Source: Streptomyces sp. HPF1205
GTDB taxonomy: Bacteria > Actinomycetota > Actinomycetes > Streptomycetales > Streptomycetaceae
Direction of reading: 5' to 3'
DNA length: 64,000 bases
NCBI RefSeq assembly: GCF_020400825.1
Contig: NZ_JAINVH010000003.1
Span: 248,001 to 312,000 of the forward strand
In this document: positions 1-9,105 of the stretch, in pieces
How the letters are laid out: every line of letters starts with the position of its first letter
Position numbering within the stretch: the stretch's first letter is position 1
Notes under the pieces: generated by a model
What the model was told of the DNA's origin: nothing
Database searches by the model: none
The model's input: only the letters and a program-made list of their open reading frames with translations
Translations under genes and position numbers: made by a program

Positions 1-3
1 CGT

Positions 4-618
4 GTGGCGGGCCGCCGCGGGCAGGCGACGCGGCAGAAGCTGCTGGACTGCCTCGGCGAGATGCTCAGCACGTCGCCGTACCGCGACGTCAAAGTGATCG
101 ACGTCGCACGGATGGCGGGCACCTCCCCCGCAACCTTCTACCAGTACTTCCCCGACGTCGAGGGCGCCGTCCTGGAGCTCGCCGAGGAGATGGCCAAGGA
201 GGGGGCCGGCCTGACCGACCTGGTCGCGGGCCGCTCCTGGGCCGGGAAGTCCGGCGCTCAGGCGGCGGACGAACTCGTCGACGGCTTCCTCTCCTTCTGG
301 CGCAAGAACGACGCCATCCTGCGCGTCGTCGACCTGGGCGCGGCGGAGGGCGACAAGCGGTTCAACAAGATCCGCATCAGGATCCTCAACGCCGTCACCG
401 GCTCCCTCACCGAGTCGATCAAGGACCTGCAGAGCAAGGGCAGGGTCGACAAGGACATCAGCGCTCCGGCCGTGGCCGGCTCACTGGTGGCCATGCTGGC
501 CGCGGTCGCCGCGCACCAGAAAGGTTTCACCGGATCCGGCGTCAAGCAGGCCGACCTGAAGCCGAACCTGGCGCTCCTGGTCCACCTGGGAGTGACTGGG
601 CGGAAGCCCCCGAAGTAA
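4..618 (+). CDS. TetR family transcriptional regulator
   Basis: A 204-residue one-component repressor. Residues about 10-55 form the TetR helix-turn-helix, with the typical VIDVARMAGTSPATFYQYF recognition stretch. The rest is the all-helical ligand and dimer domain, and no ligand can be read from it. The GTG at base 4 is the first start visible, but the gene lies against the left edge, so the true start could be further upstream. It is not divergent from a visible target: the next gene is over 800 bases downstream on the same strand. Confidence 0.9.
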   Translation: MAGRRGQATRQKLLDCLGEMLSTSPYRDVKVIDVARMAGTSPATFYQYFPDVEGAVLELAEEMAKEGAGLTDLVAGRSWAGKSGAQAADELVDGFLSFWRKNDAILRVVDLGAAEGDKRFNKIRIRILNAVTGSLTESIKDLQSKGRVDKDISAPAVAGSLVAMLAAVAAHQKGFTGSGVKQADLKPNLALLVHLGVTGRKPPK

Positions 619-1444
619 CCGCGCCTCCCCGTCGGCCCGCGCCCGCGCGCCGCGTGTTCTGCTGAATCGTCACGCCGATCACAGGCTGCGACTCGGCCTC
701 GGGGGAGGACGCAGCCCCCGCCCGTCTCTCCGCCCCGGGCCGCTCGGCCCATCCCGCTCGGCCCACCGCCTGGCGCCCGCCGACCGGGCGACCGACCGCC
801 GCCCGAAGTCCGCCGACCGCCCGCCGCGTATGCCTACTGCGCCCCCGGCCCCGGTGCCATGGACTGCCCCTCCCGTACCCGCCGACGGCCACTGCCCGCC
901 CGCGTCCCCTCCCGTCGCTCCCCGTCCGCGTCCCGGCGTCGTCGCGGCGGTCGCCGCCGGCCCGGCGGTCCCGCCCCGCCGACGGGCCACCCCGTCGTCG
1001 CGCTCGCGGCCCGAAGGCGGTCTCGTCGCCGGTTCCCCACCACCGCGGTCCGCGCTCACCGGTCGCGGTCGCCACCGCGACCAACCCGCTGACCACCGGT
1101 GGCCGCCATGCGCCTGACCCTCCGCCGTCCCGACCGCATCCATTGCGTCCGATTCGCCGATTCGACCGCGCCGCGCCGCGCACGCGCACCCCCCTCCCCC
1201 GTCCGAGAGGAGCATGATGTCCCGCATGACCGGCAGCCGCGGTCCTCGCGTGCCCGGGGCTCCGCGGCCCCCGAGTCGGCCGCCGCCCGGGCTGCGGCCC
1301 GCCCCACGGGAGCGCCCCTCCACGGGTGCACCGCTCCACGGGAGCACGCGCACGCAAGCACCTTCGGAAGGAGACCAGCCGCACCGACACCTCGCTGACC
1401 ACCGACGCCCAGCCCGCTGATCGACACTGATCGAAAGGCCCCGC
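619..1444. other. Long intergenic region with one weak small ORF
   Basis: About 825 bases without a convincing gene. A 68-codon reading frame (1214-1420, plus strand) follows a good AGAGGAG ribosome site and a double ATG. Its product is almost entirely Pro, Arg, Ser and Gly, and its codons lack the usual third-position GC bias, so I do not call it a gene. The last 30 bases hold GAAAGG, the ribosome site of the protease gene. No tRNA or clear terminator was seen. Confidence 0.5.
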
Positions 1445-2365
1445 GTGCTCCGACGACTCCTGCTGCCGCTGGCCTGCACGGCCGCGCTGACACTGGCCGC
1501 GATGCTGCTGCCGGTGGCCGGGCACGCCCGGAGCGCGGACGAGTGGACCGGCGAGGCCGCGGCCCGCTTCTGGACACCGGAACGGATGGCCGACTCCATG
1601 CCCGCCTCCGGGAGGGTGCCGAACCCGCCTGCCCGGGCCCGGGCAGGCGCCCTGGGCGCGATGCCCACGGACAGCGCGGCCGCGCACTTCGGCGGCATCC
1701 CCACGGTCGGCATGCTCTTCTCCGTGGACGGCGACATGACCGCGCACTTCTGCTCGGCGAGCGTCGTCGACAGTCCCGGCCGCGACCTGATCCTCACCGC
1801 CGCGCACTGCGAGCTGGGCACGGACATCGGCTTCGTGCCCGGGTACCGCAGCGGCGCCGCCCGCCAGCCGTACGGGATCTGGGCGGTCAGCCAGGTCTTC
1901 ACCGATCCGCGCTGGACCCCCGACGACGACTCCGCCTCGGACTACGACTTCGCCTTCGCCCGCGTGCGCCCCAGGTCGGACGGCCGACGGATCGAGGACG
2001 TCACGGGTGCGAACCGGCTGGCCCGCACCCCTGGCTACCAGAACCGCGTCACCGTCATCGGCTACCCGCACACCGCGGACAACCCGGCCGACGAAGCCGT
2101 CACCTGTACCACCACCACCGCACGGCTGGTGGGGACGCGTCAGCTCCAGATGGTGTGCGAGGGGTTCTACACCGGCACCTCCGGCAGTCCCTGGCTGATC
2201 GACTACAACGCCGGGACGAGGAGCGGGTCCGTCATCGGCATCATCGGCGGCCTGGACGGCGGCGGCCCCGACGACCGCATTTCGTACAGCCCCTTCTTCG
2301 ACGACGCGGTGCTCGCCCTCTACCAGGCGGCGGTGCGGGCGCGGCCCGCTTCCCGGCACCGGTGA
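1445..2365 (+). CDS. Secreted V8-like trypsin-fold serine protease
   Basis: A 306-residue exported peptidase. Residues 1-28 are a Sec signal peptide: Arg pair, long hydrophobic core, then AGHA. The chymotrypsin-fold triad is visible: His121 in LTAAHC, Asp168 in DYDFAF and Ser246 in GTSGSPW. The GTSGSP form and the Cys pair near the His resemble glutamyl endopeptidase (V8/GluV8) proteins. Residues 30-80 look like a short propeptide. The GTG start follows GAAAGG. It is likely secreted and activated outside the cell; the substrate is unknown. Confidence 0.88.
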   Translation: MLRRLLLPLACTAALTLAAMLLPVAGHARSADEWTGEAAARFWTPERMADSMPASGRVPNPPARARAGALGAMPTDSAAAHFGGIPTVGMLFSVDGDMTAHFCSASVVDSPGRDLILTAAHCELGTDIGFVPGYRSGAARQPYGIWAVSQVFTDPRWTPDDDSASDYDFAFARVRPRSDGRRIEDVTGANRLARTPGYQNRVTVIGYPHTADNPADEAVTCTTTTARLVGTRQLQMVCEGFYTGTSGSPWLIDYNAGTRSGSVIGIIGGLDGGGPDDRISYSPFFDDAVLALYQAAVRARPASRHR

Positions 2366-2444
2366 TCGGCGCCCCGAAGACTGGTTAACTTCCGGTACCA
2401 CCATCCCTTCTTCATATGGTCTTCACCGGTTCCGGGAGTTCCAC

Positions 2445-3614
2445 ATGTCCGACCCCACAACCGCCGGTCCGGGCGCCGGCGCCGCCGCGCCCGACGCCAT
2501 CGTCATAGGCGCCGGTCCCGGAGGTCTGGCCGCGGCGGCGGCGCTGGCGCGACGGGGGCTGCGGCCGCTCGTCGTGGAACGCGCGGAGCGGCTGGGAGCG
2601 TCCTGGCGGGGCCACTACGACCGGCTGCACCTGCACACCACCCGCAGGCTTTCCGCCCTCCCCGGGCTGCCCATCCCCCGCGCCTATGGCCGCTGGGTAG
2701 GCCGCGACGACGTGGTGCGGTACCTGGAGCAGTACGCGGAGTACCACGGCCTCGACATCGCCACCGGCATCGAGGTCCACCGGGTGGAGAGGTCGGACAC
2801 CACCGGGTGGGAACTGCCGGCGACGGGCGGGCGGGTGCTGACCTCCCCCGTGGTCGTGGTGGCGACCGGCCACAACCACACACCGTACGTACCCGACTGG
2901 CCCGGGCGGGACGCCTTCCGCGGTGATCTTGTGCACGCCTCCCGGTACCGTGACCCGGCGCCGTACAAGGGGCGTGACGTCCTGGTCGTCGGGGCCGGCA
3001 ACACGGGCGCCGAGATCGCCGTCGACCTGGCCGACGGCGGCGCGGCCCGGGTGCGGCTCGCCGTGCGCACCGCGCCGCACATCCTGCGCCGCTCCACCTT
3101 GGGCTGGCCCGCGCAGGCCAGCGGCATCATCTGCCGCCGCCTGCCGACCCGGCTGGTGGACCGGGCGGCGTCGTACGTGGAGCGGCTCGCGGTGCCCGAC
3201 CTGACCGAGTTCGGCCTGCCCAGGCCGCGGACGGGGCTGTACACGCGGGTACGGGAAGGGGCGATCCCGGTGCAGGACGTGGGCCTGATCGCGGCGGTAC
3301 GGGCCGGGCGGGTCGAACCGGTCGCCGGCGTGGAGGGCTTCGCGGACGGGAAGGTGCGGCTGGCCGACGGCGGCGAGATCGAGCCGGAGGCGGTGATCGC
3401 CGCGACCGGCTACCGGCGCGGGCTGGAGCCTCTGGTGGGACACCTCGGTGTCCTGGACGAACGCGGCCGGCCGGTCGTGCACGGCGCCCGTACGCCGCTG
3501 GGCGCGCCCGGGCTGTACTTCACCGGTTTCACCAACCCGATCAGCGGGATGTTCCGGGAGATGGCCATCGACGCGCGGCGCATCGCCCGTTCGGTGGCGC
3601 GCGCCGCCCGCTGA
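2445..3614 (+). CDS. Flavin-containing monooxygenase-like oxidoreductase (CzcO/FMO family)
   Basis: A 389-residue two-dinucleotide-domain flavoprotein. The FAD Rossmann motif GAGPGG is at residues 22-27, an ATG-type FAD contact (ATGHNHTPYVP) at 141-151, and the NADPH Rossmann motif GAGNTG at 184-189. A second ATGY motif near the C-terminus is the usual FMO feature. It probably hydroxylates or oxidises a small organic substrate, which cannot be named. The ATG follows GGGAG with 6-base spacing. It converges with the MFS gene across a hairpin. Confidence 0.88.
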   Translation: MSDPTTAGPGAGAAAPDAIVIGAGPGGLAAAAALARRGLRPLVVERAERLGASWRGHYDRLHLHTTRRLSALPGLPIPRAYGRWVGRDDVVRYLEQYAEYHGLDIATGIEVHRVERSDTTGWELPATGGRVLTSPVVVVATGHNHTPYVPDWPGRDAFRGDLVHASRYRDPAPYKGRDVLVVGAGNTGAEIAVDLADGGAARVRLAVRTAPHILRRSTLGWPAQASGIICRRLPTRLVDRAASYVERLAVPDLTEFGLPRPRTGLYTRVREGAIPVQDVGLIAAVRAGRVEPVAGVEGFADGKVRLADGGEIEPEAVIAATGYRRGLEPLVGHLGVLDERGRPVVHGARTPLGAPGLYFTGFTNPISGMFREMAIDARRIARSVARAAR

Positions 3615-3671
3615 CCGGCCGCCCCGCCACCGGTCCCGGACAGCTCGCTCGGTTCACTCGGACGGGTGAAA

Positions 3672-3697
3672 GCGGCGGATGCCGGAACATCCGCCGC
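3672..3697. terminator. Bidirectional hairpin terminator
   Basis: A perfect 10-bp stem, GCGGCGGATG paired with CATCCGCCGC around a CCGGAA loop, lies between the convergent monooxygenase and MFS genes. There is no clear T-tract, which is common for Streptomyces terminators. Confidence 0.6.
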
Positions 3698-3709
3698 ACA
3701 GCGGGGCGT

Positions 3710-5038
3710 TCACACAGCAACCGCCACCGGTGGGACGGCGACCGGGCGGTGGCGGATGACCAGGGACATCAGCGCGGCGATCGCGCACAGCGCACCGGAG
3801 GAGTACCAGACGACGTCGTAGGAACCGAGGGCGTCACGCGCCACACCGCCGAGGTAGGCGACCAGAGCCGCACCGATCTGGTGCGCGGCGAGGACCCAGC
3901 CGAAGACGATCGCGCCGTTCTCGCCGTAGTGCTCACGGCACAGGGCGATGGTCGGCGGCACGGTGGCCACCCAGTCCAGGCCGTAGAAGACGATGAACAG
4001 AACCATCGGGGGGTGGATGCTGTCCGCCAGCAGCATGGGGAGGAACATGAGCGACAGACCGCGAAGGCCGTAGTAGATCGCCAGCAGACGCCTGGGTGAC
4101 AAGCGGTCGGTGAACCAGCCCGAGGCCACCGTGCCCGCGATGTCGAACAGGCCGATGACGGCGAGCAGGGAGGCGGCGGTGGTGACCGGCATGCCGTGGT
4201 CGTGCGCTGCGGGCACGAAGTGGGTCTTCACCAGCCCGTTGGTGGAGGCGCCGCAGATCGCGAACGATGCCGCCAGCAGCCAGAAGGTCCCGGTGCGCGA
4301 GGCGTCCCGCAGCGTCCGCAGCGCCCGGGCGGCGGCCCCGGTGACCGGCGGCGGCTTCGGAGTGAACTCCGCGGCCCCGTAGGCGGCAAGTCCCACGTCG
4401 GCGGGGTGGTCGCGCAGCAGGAACCACGCCAGTGGCACGACCGCGACGGCCGTGAGGGCCACCGTGGTGGCGGCGGGCCGCCACCCGTGGTGCTCGGTGA
4501 TCCACGACAGCAGCGGCAGGAAGACCAGTTGGCCCGCCGCTCCGCCCGCGGTCAGGATTCCGGTGACCAGGCCGCGCCGGGCCACGAACCAGCGGTTGGT
4601 GACCGTCGCGGCGAAGGCCAGGGCCATGGACCCGCTGCCGAGCCCGACCAATACGCCCCAGCACAGCACCAGTTGCCAGCTCTGCGTCATGAAGACCGTG
4701 AGGCCGCTGCCGAGCGCGATCGTGAGCAGGGCGCAGCACACCACGCGCCGAATGCCGAAACGGTCCATCATCGCGGCCGCGAAGGGCGAGGTCAGGCCGT
4801 AGAGAGCCAGGTTGACGGAGACGGCGAGGCCGATCGTGCCACGGGACCAGCCGAACTCGGTGTGCAGCGGGTCGATCAGGAGTCCGGGCAGCGAGGCGAA
4901 GGCGGCGGCGCCGACGATGGTCACGAAGGTGACGGCGGCGACCGCCCAGGCACGGTGCACGCCGAGGGGCCGGGGGGCCCGGGGACCGGCGGGCACTGCC
5001 TCGGCGCCGGGCGCGGGAGCTTGAGATGTCTGCGTCAC
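3710..5038 (-). CDS. MFS transporter (monocarboxylate/oxalate-formate antiporter-like)
   Basis: A 442-residue, 12-helix major facilitator. The DRFGIRR motif between helices 2 and 3 and the overall pattern match OFA/monocarboxylate-type carriers, so organic anion exchange or drug efflux is likely; the substrate is not determined. I place the start at the GTG at 5038. An in-frame ATG at 5071 would leave only 38 bases to the divergent regulator, and neither has a strong ribosome site. The divergent GlxA-type regulator is the obvious candidate controller. Confidence 0.85.
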   Translation of the reverse strand: MTQTSQAPAPGAEAVPAGPRAPRPLGVHRAWAVAAVTFVTIVGAAAFASLPGLLIDPLHTEFGWSRGTIGLAVSVNLALYGLTSPFAAAMMDRFGIRRVVCCALLTIALGSGLTVFMTQSWQLVLCWGVLVGLGSGSMALAFAATVTNRWFVARRGLVTGILTAGGAAGQLVFLPLLSWITEHHGWRPAATTVALTAVAVVPLAWFLLRDHPADVGLAAYGAAEFTPKPPPVTGAAARALRTLRDASRTGTFWLLAASFAICGASTNGLVKTHFVPAAHDHGMPVTTAASLLAVIGLFDIAGTVASGWFTDRLSPRRLLAIYYGLRGLSLMFLPMLLADSIHPPMVLFIVFYGLDWVATVPPTIALCREHYGENGAIVFGWVLAAHQIGAALVAYLGGVARDALGSYDVVWYSSGALCAIAALMSLVIRHRPVAVPPVAVAV

Positions 5039-5109
5039 CCGGTCAGTGTCGGGGAGCCGTGCGAGCGCCATCGAGTGGCCCGAAGGCCATGATGTGAAAG
5101 GATCGGGCC

Positions 5110-6252
5110 ATGGCCGTTACCGCGCAGCCCCTGCCGTCCGTCCCGCCGCGGTCCGCGCCCGCTCTGCGGATGCCCGAGCCGACCGCTCCACCGACGTCCA
5201 CGCCCGCGCCGCCCGCCCCCGGGCAGCACGCGACCGTTCCGTCCGCGGCTCCGCCGACCGCTGTGTTCCGGCACCCCGACCGCCATCACGTCGCCGTCTT
5301 CGCCCTGGACGGTGTGATCCCCTTCGAACTCGGCATCCCCCTGCGGATCTTCGGTGCCGCCCAGGACCCCGAGGACGGCTCGCGGCTCTACGAGGTCGTC
5401 ACCTGCAGTCTCCGGCCGGGGCCGGTCAGAACGGACGCCGACTTCACGATCATGGTGGAGCACGGCCAAGCCGCCCTGAGGGAGGCCGACACCGTGGTCG
5501 TCCCCGCCTCGTACGAGCCGAGCCCGGTCTTTACCGAGGGGGTCCTGCCGCCCGCGCTGGCCGAGGCGTTCGCCGCCTTCCGGCCGGGGGCGCGCGTCGT
5601 GTCCATCTGCACCGGGTCCTTCCTGCTGGCCGCCGCCGGGCTGCTGGACGGCCGCCCGGCGACCACCCACTGGTCGAGCGCGGAAGACCTCCAGCGACTC
5701 TTCCCCCGCGTCAAGGTCGACCCCGACGTCCTGTACGTCGACGACGGCGACGTCCTGACCTCGGCCGGGGTGGCCGCCGGGCTCGACCTGTGCCTGCACA
5801 TCGTGCGCCGCGACTTCGGTACGGCCGTCGCCAACGCGGTCGCGCGCCGTACGGTCGTCCCCCCGCACCGCGACGGCGGCCAGGCCCAGTACATCCGCCG
5901 GCCGCTTCCGGAGCCGCAGTTGGCCAGTACGGAACGGGCCAGAGCCTGGGCGCTGGACCGTCTCGACCAGCCGCTGACCCTGCGGCAGATGGCCGACCGC
6001 GAGTCGATGAGCGTACGGACCTTCACCCGGCGGTTCCGCGAGGAGGTGGGGCTGAGCCCCGGCCAGTGGCTCACCCGGCAACGGGTGGAGCTCGCACGCC
6101 ATTTGCTGGAGTCCACCGAGCTCGGAGTGGATCAGGTCGCGCGCCAGGCGGGTTTCGGCACGGGAGCGTCCATGCGCCAGCACCTGCAGGCGGCGCTGGG
6201 CGTCTCCCCGACCGTGTACCGCCGCACCTTCCAGGCCGAGACCCGCTCGTGA
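5110..6252 (+). CDS. GlxA family transcriptional regulator (DJ-1/PfpI plus AraC)
   Basis: A 380-residue regulator. Residues 1-58 are a Pro/Ala-rich tail. A DJ-1/PfpI-like domain follows (about 60-235), with the nucleophile-elbow-like SICTGSF at its centre. Two AraC helix-turn-helix motifs occupy about 275-375 (LTLRQMADRESMSVRTFTRRF, then VDQVARQAGFG). The ATG follows AAAGGA at 7 bases. The divergent MFS gene is its probable target. Whether the DJ-1 domain binds a small molecule or is only structural cannot be decided from sequence. Confidence 0.92.
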   Translation: MAVTAQPLPSVPPRSAPALRMPEPTAPPTSTPAPPAPGQHATVPSAAPPTAVFRHPDRHHVAVFALDGVIPFELGIPLRIFGAAQDPEDGSRLYEVVTCSLRPGPVRTDADFTIMVEHGQAALREADTVVVPASYEPSPVFTEGVLPPALAEAFAAFRPGARVVSICTGSFLLAAAGLLDGRPATTHWSSAEDLQRLFPRVKVDPDVLYVDDGDVLTSAGVAAGLDLCLHIVRRDFGTAVANAVARRTVVPPHRDGGQAQYIRRPLPEPQLASTERARAWALDRLDQPLTLRQMADRESMSVRTFTRRFREEVGLSPGQWLTRQRVELARHLLESTELGVDQVARQAGFGTGASMRQHLQAALGVSPTVYRRTFQAETRS

Positions 6253-6304
6253 CAACGGCCGCGGCCGGACCCTCGACCCCGGTCCCGACGCCGCCGCCGC
6301 ACTC

Positions 6305-6422
6305 TTCCGTTCCGGTCCGCGGTCAGCCGTGCCCCTCAGGCGTGCCCTTCCGGTTCGCGGTCAGCCGTGCTCTTCCGGTTCAGGCCGGCGGCCGACCGTG
6401 CCCTTCCGGTGCCGGCCGGCGG
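6305..6422. repeat. Degenerate direct repeats between convergent genes
   Basis: Four imperfect copies of a unit resembling TTCCGGTTCGCGGTCAGCCG followed by TGCCC, 22 to 44 bases long, fill the gap between the GlxA-type regulator and the anti-sigma kinase gene. No reading frame is shared across copies. It may act as a 3' structure. Confidence 0.5.
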
Positions 6423-6833
6423 TCACCCCAGCGCGGCCGCGGCCCGGTCGACCTCGCACCAGATCTGCTTGCCGGCGCCTTCGTGGTGCCAGCCCCAGCG
6501 GTCGGCGAGGCCGTCGACAAGTTCCAGGCCGCGGCCGCCGGTCTCCTCTCGGGAGGCGTGGCGCGGGGCCGGCGGCGCCTCGCTGGCGTCGGCCACCTCG
6601 ACCCGCACCGGGGCGGCGGGCGCCATGGGGAACAGCATGCGCAGGACGGCGGGGCACCCGGTGTGCACCACCGCGTTGGTCACCAGCTCCGAGATGAGCA
6701 GGATGAGGGTCTCGGCCACCGGCTCGTCGGCTCCTATTCCGGAGCCCACCAGCCGCGACCGCGCCCACCGGCGGGCCCGCCCCACTTCCGCGGGGTCCGC
6801 CCCCACCTCCAGCTGCACCTGAAGCACCTGCAC
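6423..6833 (-). CDS. RsbW-like ATP-binding protein (GHKL anti-sigma kinase)
   Basis: A 136-residue single-domain HATPase. The N-box ISELVTNAVVHTG (about residues 46-58) binds Mg-ATP, and a G-box (ETGGRGLELVDGLADRWG) follows near residue 100. These proteins phosphorylate STAS antagonists and hold sigma factors in partner switching. A STAS protein and a sigma factor lie within 2 kb, which makes a functional link plausible but unproven, because Streptomyces has dozens of such kinases. The start is GTG. Confidence 0.85.
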   Translation of the reverse strand: MQVLQVQLEVGADPAEVGRARRWARSRLVGSGIGADEPVAETLILLISELVTNAVVHTGCPAVLRMLFPMAPAAPVRVEVADASEAPPAPRHASREETGGRGLELVDGLADRWGWHHEGAGKQIWCEVDRAAAALG

Positions 6834-7193
6834 TGCTCACACCATCCGAACCGGCGGATACAACGCCTCACACCCGCCCAAGACCACCGAGCGTGACCTT
6901 GGCCTGACACAGCATGATTGACCCGCAGTCACCCCAACAAGCGCTTCGGGCATATTCCCGCGCGGCGCGGGGGGCGTACTGCATACTGTGCGGCGCATTC
7001 GGCGGGAGTCCGCGCGCCCTGCTCCGACACCGGTCCGGCCAGGCCGGACGGTGCTGCGAAGAGGCCGGGAACACACACGCACCCGATGGAGGGTACCCGA
7101 GGAGGGTCCCGACTCCGCCGTGTAACAAGTCACACATCGGCCACAACAAGGTGCGGACGCTCTGTAATCGGACCATCCATGGCGCCGTGCCCC
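6834..7193. other. Intergenic region, probable promoter of the anti-sigma kinase gene
   Basis: 360 bases between the start of the kinase gene and the 3' end of the macrodomain gene, both on the minus strand. It holds AT-richer stretches unusual for this window (7120-7175) and a GAGGAGGG near 7098. A plus-strand frame at 6914-7210 is possible but its composition is not protein-like. I see no RNA gene. Confidence 0.45.
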
Positions 7194-7700
7194 TTACCGG
7201 TAGGCCGTAAAAGCCTCATAAGCCGCATCACTGAACAATACGAACCGGACCTCGCGCACCCTGGTCCCCGATTCCCGTACGGTGCGCACCGCGATACGGG
7301 CGCCGTCGTCCATCGGCCAGCCGTAGACCCCGGTGGAGACGGCGGGGAAGGCGACGGTGGCGGCGCCGAGTTCGTCGGCCACCCGCAGGGATTCGCGGTA
7401 GCAGGAGGCGAGGAGCCCGGAGCGGTCCTCGTCGGGCCGCCAGACCGGCCCGACCGTGTGGATCACCCAACGCGCGGGCAGCCGCCCGGCAGTGGTCGCG
7501 ACCGCCTGCCCCGTCGGCAATCCCTTGCCGTAATGGGAGGCGCGCAGCGCCCGGCACGCGTCGAGGATCTCCGGGCCGCCCTTGCGGTGGATGGCGCCGT
7601 CCACTCCCCCGCCCCCGAGCAAGGAGGAATTGGCGGCGTTGACGACCGCGTCAACGTGCTGCTCGGTGATGTCACCTTGTACGAAATCGATGTGGACCAT
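7194..7700 (-). CDS. Macrodomain ADP-ribose-binding protein (O-acetyl-ADP-ribose deacetylase type)
   Basis: A 168-residue stand-alone macrodomain. The family signature is intact: GDIT near residue 10, VNAANSSLLGGGGVDGAIH at about 20-38 (catalytic Asn and Asp region), and FPAVSTGVYGWP near 120. These enzymes deacetylate O-acetyl-ADP-ribose or remove ADP-ribose from proteins or nucleic acids. It lies between the anti-sigma kinase and STAS genes in the same orientation. No clear ribosome site precedes the ATG. Confidence 0.92.
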   Translation of the reverse strand: MVHIDFVQGDITEQHVDAVVNAANSSLLGGGGVDGAIHRKGGPEILDACRALRASHYGKGLPTGQAVATTAGRLPARWVIHTVGPVWRPDEDRSGLLASCYRESLRVADELGAATVAFPAVSTGVYGWPMDDGARIAVRTVRESGTRVREVRFVLFSDAAYEAFTAYR

Positions 7701-7718
7701 GAGGCCATGGTGGCGCGG

Positions 7719-7739
7719 CCGCGGGAGAGAGGCCCGCGG
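7719..7739 (-). terminator. Hairpin between STAS and macrodomain genes
   Basis: CCGCGGG and CCCGCGG form a 7-bp stem around a purine loop in the 117-base gap after the STAS gene. It could be a terminator, or a hairpin in the 5' leader of the macrodomain mRNA. Confidence 0.4.
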
Positions 7740-7817
7740 AACGAGGAGTCGGGGACCGCGCGTCGCCGCCGCACTGGCGGGCCCCAGGTCGACGGCGCCC
7801 CGGCCCCGAGGTGGATC

Positions 7818-8273
7818 TCAGGCCGACAGCGGCCGGGCGGTGTCGTCCGTGGCCGCGTCGAGATCCGGATAGACCTCGAACAGCCGGCGAACGCCGAGAG
7901 CGGCCAGAACGCGGTTGACATGCGCCTCGCCACCGACGGCGGCCCCGGCCGAGCCCGCCGTCACCCCGCCGCCGACGGGTACCTCCTCGGGAAGGACGAT
8001 CCGCAGCCGCCCGGCGCACGAACGCATCAGACGCCGCGCGCCGATCAGCACACCCACTCCGCTGGAGTCGCAGAAGCGCACGTCGGCGAGGTCGAGCACC
8101 ACGCTGCGCCGCCCCTCGGCGACCGCGTCGTGCACCTTCTGGCGGACCGCGGGGGACGAGATCAGGTCCATTTCGCCCGCGACCGTCACCACCACCCAAC
8201 CGTCCCGCTCGGCCTGGGTCACCAGCACTTGGTCCCCACCTCGCCTCGCCGTGGGCCTCGGAGTCGTCTTCAC
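7818..8273 (-). CDS. STAS domain anti-sigma factor antagonist
   Basis: A 151-residue SpoIIAA/RsbV-like protein. The core VAGEMDLISSPAVR and the phosphorylation loop RFCDSSGVGVLIGARR are present, with the acceptor serine in DSSG. A Gly/Ala-rich insertion (about residues 97-115) separates the domain halves and is longer than in RsbV. It would bind and be phosphorylated by a GHKL kinase such as the one at 6423-6833. It is divergent from the ECF sigma gene across about 256 bases. Confidence 0.9.
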   Translation of the reverse strand: MKTTPRPTARRGGDQVLVTQAERDGWVVVTVAGEMDLISSPAVRQKVHDAVAEGRRSVVLDLADVRFCDSSGVGVLIGARRLMRSCAGRLRIVLPEEVPVGGGVTAGSAGAAVGGEAHVNRVLAALGVRRLFEVYPDLDAATDDTARPLSA

Positions 8274-8529
8274 ATCGAGCCTATGCCCGTTCTCAGTCGT
8301 AACCCTGCAATGTTCCGGTCACACCCGCATAACGGACTACCAAAAGTGGTCGCTCCGGACAGCAGGTTGCGGCAAAGCACCGTGCGTACCACCGGCCGGC
8401 CGGTACCGTCGGGGCAGGCACCGGGACGAGACGGACACGAGCCGGAGACGACCGGCCGCGGTGGTGTCGGGCCGGGGGCCGAGCGCATGCCGGAACGCGA
8501 CGGGCAGGGCAGGGCAAGGGGGCCAGGAG

Positions 8530-9105
8530 ATGGCGACACCCGCACCACCGCGCTGGGACCGCAAGATGCAACAGCGGCTGGCGCGGGGCGAGGAGGCCGC
8601 GCTCGGCGAGCTGTACGACCGCTACGCCTCCCTCGTGCACAGCCTGGCGCACCGGGTGATGGACGACGACGACGCGGCGGACCTGATCACCCGCGAGGTG
8701 TTCGGCTACATATGGGAGAACCCGGACGCGTACGAACCCAAGCACGGCTCGCTGCGGTCGTGGATCGCCGCGCTCACCCAGCGGCAGGCGGTGCACAGGC
8801 TGCGCCAGTCCGCGGGCCGGGGCCGCTCCGATCCGGCCGAGGTGGAAGCCCGGGTACGCGAGGCGAACACGGCCGCCCGCGCCGACTTCATCGTCACCTC
8901 GATGCCGGCGCCCCTGCGCGCAGCACTGGAACTCGCCTACCGGGAGCGGCTCGACTACCGCGCGGCGGCGGCCGGTCTCGGGGTGAGCGCGGACGAGGCA
9001 CGCCGAAGGCTGCGGCTGGGCCTGCAGTTGCTGTCCACCGCCATGGAACCGGACAACGCCATGGGCAATCCCCCCGATCCCCGTCTGCGCCGGGGCCCGC
9101 GATGA
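8530..9105 (+). CDS. ECF-type RNA polymerase sigma factor
   Basis: A 191-residue sigma factor. Region 2 covers about residues 15-85 (ALGELYDRYASLVHSLAHRV, then DDAADLITREVFGYIWENP) and region 4 about 125-175 (MPAPLRAALELAY, then the helix-turn-helix around GLGVSADEARRRL). AGGAG abuts the ATG at 8530; an in-frame ATG at 8566 is an alternative with better spacing. The stop overlaps the next start by ATGA, so translation is coupled to the likely anti-sigma gene. From memory, the relatives are the SCO4409-type sigma factors. Confidence 0.88.
   Translation: MATPAPPRWDRKMQQRLARGEEAALGELYDRYASLVHSLAHRVMDDDDAADLITREVFGYIWENPDAYEPKHGSLRSWIAALTQRQAVHRLRQSAGRGRSDPAEVEARVREANTAARADFIVTSMPAPLRAALELAYRERLDYRAAAAGLGVSADEARRRLRLGLQLLSTAMEPDNAMGNPPDPRLRRGPR

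Noticed and set aside
1214..1420. Possible 68-residue protein after a good ribosome site
   Set aside because: Composition is Pro/Arg/Ser without pattern and codon bias is missing.
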